Shown here: positions 1-5,860 of the stretch, piece after piece
Position numbering within the stretch: the first letter of the stretch is position 1
How the letters are laid out: every line of letters begins with the position of its first letter
NCBI GenBank assembly: GCA_021795255.1
Contig: JAJYPQ010000278.1
Location: forward strand, 1-5,860
Length of the DNA stretch: 5,860 nucleotides
Direction of reading: 5' to 3'
DNA from: Pseudomonadota bacterium
GTDB lineage: Bacteria > Pseudomonadota > Gammaproteobacteria > Acidiferrobacterales > Acidiferrobacteraceae
The notes under the pieces: generated by a model
Seen by the model: only the letters and a program-made list of their open reading frames with translations
What the model was told of the DNA's origin: nothing
Databases searched by the model: none
Program-made: the position numbers and the translations under genes

Positions 1-1159
1 AATACGCGGTTTCCGGCATGGCCGGGTGGATCGGATGGTCCGGCCCTTGCCCGCCCTCTTCGACAAGCTGAACCGTTTTCCCAAGTCGGCGCGCCGACTC
101 CGCGATAAGGCGCGGCAGGCTTTGACGTTCTAGGTGATGGGAACAAGAGGCGGACAACAGTAGGCCGTCATCGGAAAGCAACGCCAGCGCCGCTTGATTG
201 AGGCGCTGATAAGCCGCGAGTCCCGCCTCGTAATCCTTGCGCCGCTTAATGAGCGCAGGCGGATCGAGAACCACGACATCAAAGCGTGCGCCCTCGTCGC
301 GCAAATCCTTCAACACCCCAAAGGCATCGCCAGGGCGCGTCGCAACGCGCCCGGCGACGCCGTTTTCGGAGGCGTTCTCGAGAACATAAGCCAGGGCACG
401 CTCGGACCCATCCACGAAAGTGACGTGATCGGCGCCGTGGTGCGCGGCCTGTATCCCGAACCCGCCCACATAGCTGAAGACATCGAGAACGCGCCGTCCC
501 GATACGTACGGGAGGAGGCGCATGCGATTTGGCCGTTGGTCGTAAAACCACCCGGTCTTCTGCCCCTCTTTCAGAGACACATGAAATCGGCAGCGGCCTT
601 CGTTCACCACGACCTCCGCCGGGGGTTCGCCGAGACCCGCCTCAACGTAGGACGACAAACCTTCCCGGGTTCGACTGCTGGCGTCGTTACGTAAGAGTAT
701 GCTCGTCGGACGCAAGGTCGCGTCCAAGGCCTCGATCACCAGAGGCTTTAAAACCTCCATGCCCGCAGTCGTTATCTGCACGACCAGCGCCTTATCGTAA
801 CGATCCACAACCAGACCGGGCAGGCCGTCGGCCTCGCCAAACACCAATCGATAGAAGGGCTCACGATTAAAGCGCTCACGCCAGGCAAGGGCGGCCTCGA
901 TGCGGTGCCGCAAAAACTCGCGATCCACGACGACACGATGATCAGAACTCAGGATCCGCACGCTGATCAAGGATTGAGGATTTGCATACCCCATTCCAAG
1001 GGCGCGGCCGCGGGCGCTCTCTATACATACGAGTTCGCCTGGCTGTAGGGCCGTAAGCGGGGTGGCTTGGCAGTCGATCTCGTTACTGTAGATCCATAGG
1101 TGGCCGGCCCGTACGCGGCGGTCTTCACGAGGCTTCAATCGGACTAGAGAAAGTGGCAT
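1..1159 (-). CDS. rlmI: 23S rRNA (cytosine-C5) methyltransferase, RlmI-like (C-terminus cut by window edge)
   Basis: The product is an SAM-dependent methyltransferase of the RlmI/YccW family, which in E. coli makes m5C1962 in 23S rRNA. Reading leftward from the ATG at 1159 gives 386 codons without a stop, ending in MPETAY at the window edge. The family is about 396 residues long, so only around ten residues are missing. The N-terminus (LVRLKPRE, then GHLWIYSNEI at residues 19-28) fits the PUA-type RNA-binding domain. GWFYDQR lies around residues 203-209. The SAM-binding motif I is DVFSYVGG at 226-233. The VVLDPPAL motif has D299-P300-P301. SCSHH, with C339, is near the C-terminus, followed by GPDHPIHP. 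No Shine-Dalgarno sequence precedes the ATG, and a perfect TATAAT sits six bases upstream, so the mRNA is probably leaderless. The gene is divergent from the DUF255 gene. The family call is firm. The exact target base is inferred from the family. Confidence 0.92.
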   Translation of the reverse strand, partial: MPLSLVRLKPREDRRVRAGHLWIYSNEIDCQATPLTALQPGELVCIESARGRALGMGYANPQSLISVRILSSDHRVVVDREFLRHRIEAALAWRERFNREPFYRLVFGEADGLPGLVVDRYDKALVVQITTAGMEVLKPLVIEALDATLRPTSILLRNDASSRTREGLSSYVEAGLGEPPAEVVVNEGRCRFHVSLKEGQKTGWFYDQRPNRMRLLPYVSGRRVLDVFSYVGGFGIQAAHHGADHVTFVDGSERALAYVLENASENGVAGRVATRPGDAFGVLKDLRDEGARFDVVVLDPPALIKRRKDYEAGLAAYQRLNQAALALLSDDGLLLSASCSHHLERQSLPRLIAESARRLGKTVQLVEEGGQGPDHPIHPAMPETAY

Positions 1160-1165
1160 CGACGG

Positions 1166-1171
1166 ATTATA
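1166..1171 (-). promoter_or_regulatory. -10 box of rlmI promoter (TATAAT)
   Basis: On the minus strand this reads TATAAT, a perfect sigma70-type -10 box. Six bases (CCGTCG) separate it from the rlmI ATG, so the expected transcription start falls on or next to the A at 1159 and leaves no room for a ribosome binding site. The -35 region (about 1188-1195) has no good match to TTGACA and I see no TGn extension. The promoter may therefore be weak or activator-dependent. Confidence 0.55.
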
Positions 1172-1177
1172 TAGGAA

Positions 1178-1207
1178 CTGACGGGTAGCGGGGTGAATGG
1201 GTACAAT
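1178..1207 (+). promoter_or_regulatory. Sigma70-like promoter for the DUF255-rhodanese operon
   Basis: A CTGACG hexamer (1178-1183, four of six matches to TTGACA) is followed after 18 bases by TACAAT (1202-1207, five of six matches to TATAAT). The predicted transcription start is near 1213-1215. That leaves a leader of about 12 bases before the ATG at 1226 and rules out the upstream in-frame GTG at 1193 for this transcript. The promoter overlaps the presumed -35 region of the divergent rlmI promoter, so the two could interfere. The assignment is by eye from consensus only. Confidence 0.45.
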
Positions 1208-1225
1208 GGCGTTTTGGGGGAATCC

Positions 1226-3327
<2,102 letters not shown>

Positions 3328-3331
<4 letters not shown>

Positions 3332-3720
3332 CCATGAGTCTTGGCGACTTTGTCGCCGAAGCCCGTCGCCGCATTACCGAAATCACCGCCGACGAGGTCG
3401 ATTTATTGCTTGAGAACCACGAGACGATCCTGTTAGTCGATGTCCGCGAGCCGGCCGAGTACGAGGGCGGCCATATCCCCGGGGCGATTGCGATACCGCG
3501 CGGGCTTCTCGAGGGCGCGGCCGACAGCCATAGCAAACATCGCGTCGGCGAACTATGCACAGCCCGCGACAAAACGGTCATCGTTTACTGTGAATCGGGG
3601 GGCCGAAGCGCGCTCGCCGCCGACGTCCTACAGCGCATGGGCTTTGCCCAGGTGCGCAGCCTCGCGGGTGGTTGCGTTCTTTGGGAGGCCGAAGGCTACC
3701 CGCTGATTGCGGGACCTTAA
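3328..3720 (+). CDS. Single-domain rhodanese-like sulfurtransferase
   Basis: This 130-residue protein is one complete rhodanese domain with a short helical N-terminal extension. [19 protein letters not shown] (residues 35-53) is the typical first half, with D38, R40 and the GHIPGA turn. [12 protein letters not shown] (84-95) gives the active-site loop CESGGR, with catalytic Cys88 intact, so sulfur transfer is likely. [11 protein letters not shown] (105-115) is the usual closing motif. Two further cysteines, C77 and C116, sit outside the active loop. There is no signal peptide, so it is probably cytoplasmic. The family carries persulfide sulfur on the catalytic Cys; the acceptor cannot be told from sequence. 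The gene is coupled to the upstream DUF255 gene by ATGA, so a redox partnership with that CxxC protein is a reasonable inference. Resemblance to GlpE or PspE is only at domain level, so I give no gene symbol. Confidence 0.93.
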
Positions 3721-3958
3721 AGGGAAGTACGCCACCCGCCGGAACACGGGTGGTGCGTCTCTCCGCAAACGGGCTATTCGCCCGCAAGATCGCCGACCGC
3801 ATCGGTGCCCATGGTCTTGCCGCCCACGGCCAGGCCTCGCGCGCAACGCCCGGCCTTATCGCCAGCGCGCCCCAAAAGCCCGTCTTTGCCCATTATGACG
3901 ATGGACGTTCCGCACTCCGGCTCTAGACTTCCCTCCTCGCCCCTCTTGTTTCGGACCC
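3721..3958 (+). other. Intergenic gap with a hairpin and an unassigned open frame
   Basis: These 238 bases separate the rhodanese gene from the DUF4396 gene. The first part holds the hairpin listed separately. From about 3750 (GTG) to a TAG ending at 3926, one plus-strand frame is open for 58 codons, with mostly C or G in the third position (for example ANGLFARKIADRIGAHGLAA). It could be a small gene or the remnant of one, but I recognise no family, the start has only a weak GGAA (3741-3744) ahead of it, and GC-rich DNA gives such frames by chance. The minus strand holds a competing 39-codon frame (about 3893 leftward) with no better support. I see no convincing promoter for the DUF4396 gene here, so that gene may be read from upstream. 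Confidence 0.4.
3730..3755 (+). terminator. GC-rich hairpin after the rhodanese gene, possible weak terminator
   Basis: The arms CGCCACCCG (3730-3738) and CGGGTGGTG (3747-3755) pair over nine bases, including one G-T wobble, around the eight-base loop CCGGAACA. The hairpin begins ten bases after the rhodanese stop codon. It is followed by GCGTCTCTCC rather than a run of T, so it is not a classic intrinsic terminator. It may instead attenuate transcription or protect the 3' end of the mRNA. Confidence 0.35.
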
Positions 3959-4618
3959 ATGATCATCCATCAGCCTCTAGCCAACCTGGCCCTAGCCTCC
4001 CTCGCCCTCTCGATTTTATCGGCGCTTGTCATCGCCATCGACATCGGGGCCGGACGCCGACAAGCCATGAAGATCATGGAGATCACATGGCCCGTGACGG
4101 CGCTCTATATGGGTCCTTTGGTGTTCGTTTTTTATTTCTGGTTCGGTCGGGCGCCCCGACCCGCGGATCCAAAACCGCGTAAACCGATGTGGCAAAAGGT
4201 CTTCATGTCCTCGACCCACTGCGGCGGTGGCTGCACGCTCGGCGATCTCGGGTCCGACATCCTGCGCTACCTCACGGCGGCGGGAAGCTCGCTCTTCATG
4301 GCCTACTTAAGCGACTTCAGCGCCGCCTATGTCCTCGGGGTCTGGTTCCAATACCTGCCGATACGCGCCGATCGCGGGTTATCGAGGCGGGAGGCGTTTA
4401 TTGCCGCCGTAAAGGCCGATACCTTGTCGCTGCTGGCCTTCGAAGTCGGGCTCTTTCTGTGGATGGCCTTGGTCCAAAAGGTGTGGTTCGGACCCGGCCT
4501 TACGGCCGCTAACCCGGTCTTCTGGTTCCTGATGCAGGTGGGTATGAACGTGGGCTTTGTAACCACCTACCCCGTGAACTGGGCGCTTGTGCGCTCCGGG
4601 GTGAAAGGCGGCATATAG
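3959..4618 (+). CDS. DUF4396 domain-containing multi-pass membrane protein
   Basis: This is a 219-residue, strongly hydrophobic protein. Likely membrane segments by eye are about residues 9-28, 43-62, 106-134 (one or two passes), 156-177 and 186-210. Between the second and third lies a basic, proline-rich linker (64-80) followed by STHCGGGCTLGD, with H87, C88, C92 and D96. This HCxxGCTLGD motif and the C-terminal MNVGFVTTYPVNW block (195-207) are what I recognise as DUF4396. The family has no established function. The His/Cys cluster at a membrane boundary could bind a metal or take part in thiol chemistry, but that is inference. The start has only a weak GGA (3953-3955) ahead of the ATG, close to it. 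The gene runs in the same direction as the DUF255-rhodanese pair but is 238 bases away, so operon membership is uncertain. It converges on the minus-strand gene that ends at 4698. Confidence 0.85.
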   Translation: MIIHQPLANLALASLALSILSALVIAIDIGAGRRQAMKIMEITWPVTALYMGPLVFVFYFWFGRAPRPADPKPRKPMWQKVFMSSTHCGGGCTLGDLGSDILRYLTAAGSSLFMAYLSDFSAAYVLGVWFQYLPIRADRGLSRREAFIAAVKADTLSLLAFEVGLFLWMALVQKVWFGPGLTAANPVFWFLMQVGMNVGFVTTYPVNWALVRSGVKGGI

Positions 4619-4621
4619 AGG

Positions 4622-4631
4622 CAAGCGCTTG
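4622..4631. repeat. Perfect 10-base palindrome CAAGCGCTTG
   Basis: The sequence CAAGCGCTTG equals its own reverse complement and begins three bases after the DUF4396 stop codon. It has no loop, so it is a poor RNA hairpin. It could be a protein-binding site or chance. A single copy was noticed in this window. Confidence 0.3.
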
Positions 4632-4665
4632 ACCGCCCCGCGACACGCTCTGGGCAATCAGGGGA

Positions 4666-4688
4666 GGGCCCGGGGAACCCGAGGGCCC
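4666..4688. terminator. GC-rich hairpin between convergent genes, probable bidirectional terminator
   Basis: GGGCCC (4666-4671) pairs with GGGCCC (4683-4688). The stem continues as GGG (4672-4674) with CCC (4678-4680), leaving a GA bulge and a GAA-like loop. It lies 47 bases past the DUF4396 stop and 9 bases past the stop of the convergent minus-strand gene, where a shared terminator is expected. Neither side has a T-run, so the termination role rests on position and stem strength only. Confidence 0.4.
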
Positions 4689-4697
4689 CCGTGAGAA

Positions 4698-5675
4698 CTA
4701 GCCCTTGGTGGCGATAGCGGGTTCCGGAGCCCCGGTCTTCGCAGCCTCGGCTGCTGCGTCCTGGTCGTGGGGACGGTGGCGCCCAAACCACTGCACAAAA
4801 GCCAAGCGAGCCGAGGCGGAATGGGCGGGCGAGGCCTTGCGATGGCTCTCCAATGCCTGTTCGTGGAAGTTGTCGACATCCTTCGTCAGGGTCTCCTGGG
4901 AACGCTCCATGAGACCAATATAGGCCTCGGCATCAAGCGGCAATTCCAGTTCGCGACGAATCACGAGATTCGCTCGCACCACCAAGGCCCCGAAGGCGAT
5001 GCCGGCATTGGCCCCTTTGCGAAGGAGGTCGGCTTCGCGCACCGAGAGCTCCTCCTTCATGGCACGCAGCCGTTCTATGGTGCTTTCTATGGCGCCTTGG
5101 GCCTCGGTCAGTATTTGGTTCTGCACGCCCCAGAACGCCGATTCCGTCGCTTGGGCCCTATCCATTTCCCGCATGCGCATCAGCGCCTCGTCGCGCCGGG
5201 CGCCGGCCGCCTCAAGCAACGACTCTTCGGCCTTGATCTCTTCTTTCAGATGTTTGACCGGGAGACGCTCGACACTCAGGTCCGCAACGCTATGCACGAA
5301 AAACTCATTGGCCTCGACAATAGCCTCCACGGTTGGCAGCGACCCTACGATGTGCACCTTATTCAGATCGCCGCCTATACCCTTGATAAGAGCCTCGTGT
5401 TGCGCGGCCGCCAATTCCTCACGCGCAAACGCAGCGAGATACTCTTGGGCGTGGGCCAGGGCTTCGGCGGACTTTAGATAGACATCGCGCCTCAAGGCCA
5501 TCTCGCGCTCGCGATCGCGCATGAAGGCGTCATGGTGGAGTCTCTGCGTATTGCGCTCCGACTCGCTTCGGTTCTGCATGTACAGGCCACTCAAGGTGAT
5601 CGTCGAGCCGGTCGTGATCGCATAAAAAATGGCCGGAACGGATTTCAGTAGCGCAAATACGGATTCTAACAACAT
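4698..5675 (-). CDS. Unrecognised membrane-anchored coiled-coil protein
   Basis: I do not recognise a family for this 325-residue protein. Residues about 5-33 (ESVFALLKSVPAIFYAIT and on to SGLYM) form one hydrophobic stretch with no clear signal-peptidase site, so it is probably an uncleaved membrane anchor. A basic segment follows (NRSESERNTQRLHHDAF). Most of the rest is charged and Ala/Leu/Glu-rich helix. Likely coiled coils lie at about 40-100 and 140-220, separated by a less charged stretch (NKVHIVGSLPTVEAIVEAN). The C-terminal tail is rich in Ala and Pro and probably disordered. I place the start at ATG 5675, with AGGAG (5687-5691) eleven bases upstream; the in-frame GTG at 5687 touches that site and is unlikely. 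The Shine-Dalgarno sequence overlaps the stop of the upstream PfkB-family kinase, so the two are probably co-transcribed and coupled. A structural or scaffolding role at the membrane is a guess from shape alone. Confidence 0.8.
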   Translation of the reverse strand: MLLESVFALLKSVPAIFYAITTGSTITLSGLYMQNRSESERNTQRLHHDAFMRDREREMALRRDVYLKSAEALAHAQEYLAAFAREELAAAQHEALIKGIGGDLNKVHIVGSLPTVEAIVEANEFFVHSVADLSVERLPVKHLKEEIKAEESLLEAAGARRDEALMRMREMDRAQATESAFWGVQNQILTEAQGAIESTIERLRAMKEELSVREADLLRKGANAGIAFGALVVRANLVIRRELELPLDAEAYIGLMERSQETLTKDVDNFHEQALESHRKASPAHSASARLAFVQWFGRHRPHDQDAAAEAAKTGAPEPAIATKG

Positions 5676-5686
5676 GACGTGTGTCA

Positions 5687-5691
5687 CTCCT
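5687..5691 (-). promoter_or_regulatory. Ribosome binding site overlapping the kinase stop codon
   Basis: Read on the minus strand, TGAGGAG combines the kinase stop TGA (5693-5691) with AGGAG (5691-5687). The spacer to ATG 5675 is eleven bases. The site therefore favours ATG 5675 over GTG 5687 and points to translational coupling within one operon. Confidence 0.6.
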
Positions 5692-5860
5692 CAGCTAAAG
5701 CGATACCCGAAAGCCGAAGCAAAACGCTCACGAAAACTTTCGGGATCAGTCTGATGGTTCTGTGTTCCCTGGTGTTCAATCTTGAGCGAACTCACTAGTG
5801 CGGCGATCCGTCCGCTCGTTTCCCAATCAAGGCCTTCGGCCAGCCCGAACAAAAGGCCGG
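5691..5860 (-). CDS. PfkB-family carbohydrate/adenosine kinase (C-terminal 55 residues only)
   Basis: The minus strand enters the window in a frame reading GLLFGLAEGLDWETSGRIAA, continues through SSLKIEHQGTQNHQTDPESF and ends in RFASAFGYRF-S before TGA. The helix around DWETSGRIAALVSSLKIE followed by the GTQNH motif and a closing F..RF..AFGY is the usual C-terminus of bacterial PfkB-family kinases annotated as adenosine kinase. These phosphorylate a sugar or nucleoside hydroxyl with ATP in the cytoplasm. The catalytic Asp motif (GAGDAF type) and the substrate lid lie to the right of the window and cannot be checked, so the substrate is not settled. It sits directly upstream of the coiled-coil gene, whose ribosome binding site overlaps this stop codon. 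Confidence 0.85.
   Translation of the reverse strand, partial: GLLFGLAEGLDWETSGRIAALVSSLKIEHQGTQNHQTDPESFRERFASAFGYRFS

Noticed and set aside
194..870. Plus-strand open frames opposite rlmI, including one of 166 codons
   Set aside because: They lie antisense to a gene with clear family motifs and their translations resemble nothing known. Such frames are expected opposite GC-rich coding sequence.
1193..1225. Upstream GTG start for the DUF255 protein, adding 11 residues
   Set aside because: The extension ([10 protein letters not shown]) is not part of the family N-terminus, has no clear ribosome binding site, and would overlap the predicted promoter.
4767..5481. Plus-strand open frames of 236 and 160 codons opposite the coiled-coil gene
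   Set aside because: The minus-strand frame is longer, has a good ribosome binding site coupled to the kinase gene and a coherent membrane-plus-coiled-coil design. I could not formally exclude the antisense frames because the minus-strand protein is itself unrecognised.
5676..5687. GTG start at 5687 for the coiled-coil protein
   Set aside because: It shares its first base with the AGGAG ribosome binding site, so that site cannot serve it. ATG 5675 is better placed.

Overview
The window is GC-rich chromosomal DNA with tightly packed genes and no mobile element, CRISPR array, tRNA or rRNA that I can see. The recognisable proteins (an RlmI-type 23S rRNA methyltransferase, a DUF255 thioredoxin-like protein, a single-domain rhodanese, a DUF4396 membrane protein and a PfkB-family sugar/adenosine kinase with a GTQNH tail) suggest a proteobacterium, most likely a gammaproteobacterium of the environmental or chemolithotrophic kind. 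That placement is an impression from gene content and protein wording, not a computed assignment.

Layout. Positions 1-1159 (minus) hold rlmI, missing only its last few codons at the left edge. A short divergent intergenic region (1160-1225) carries a perfect TATAAT box for rlmI, placed so that its transcript should begin at or next to the ATG (leaderless). It also carries a CTGACG/TACAAT promoter for the rightward genes. Rightward come a 701-residue DUF255 protein (1226-3331) and a 130-residue rhodanese (3328-3720), translationally coupled through an ATGA overlap. A 238-base gap with one hairpin and an unassigned open frame follows, then a DUF4396 membrane protein (3959-4618). A 79-base convergent gap holds a 10-base palindrome and a GC-rich hairpin. 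On the minus strand, the 3' end of a PfkB-family kinase (5691-5860, start outside the window) leads directly into an unrecognised 325-residue protein with a predicted membrane anchor and coiled coils (4698-5675). The Shine-Dalgarno sequence of that protein overlaps the kinase stop codon.

How the genes may work together. The DUF255/rhodanese pair is a plausible thiol or sulfur-redox operon: a CxxC thioredoxin-like protein beside a Cys-loop sulfurtransferase. The kinase and the coiled-coil protein look co-transcribed, but no shared function can be read from the sequence. I did not find a clearly new multi-gene system. The least explained items are the membrane-anchored coiled-coil protein, the DUF4396 protein with its HCGGGC motif, and the apparently leaderless rlmI.
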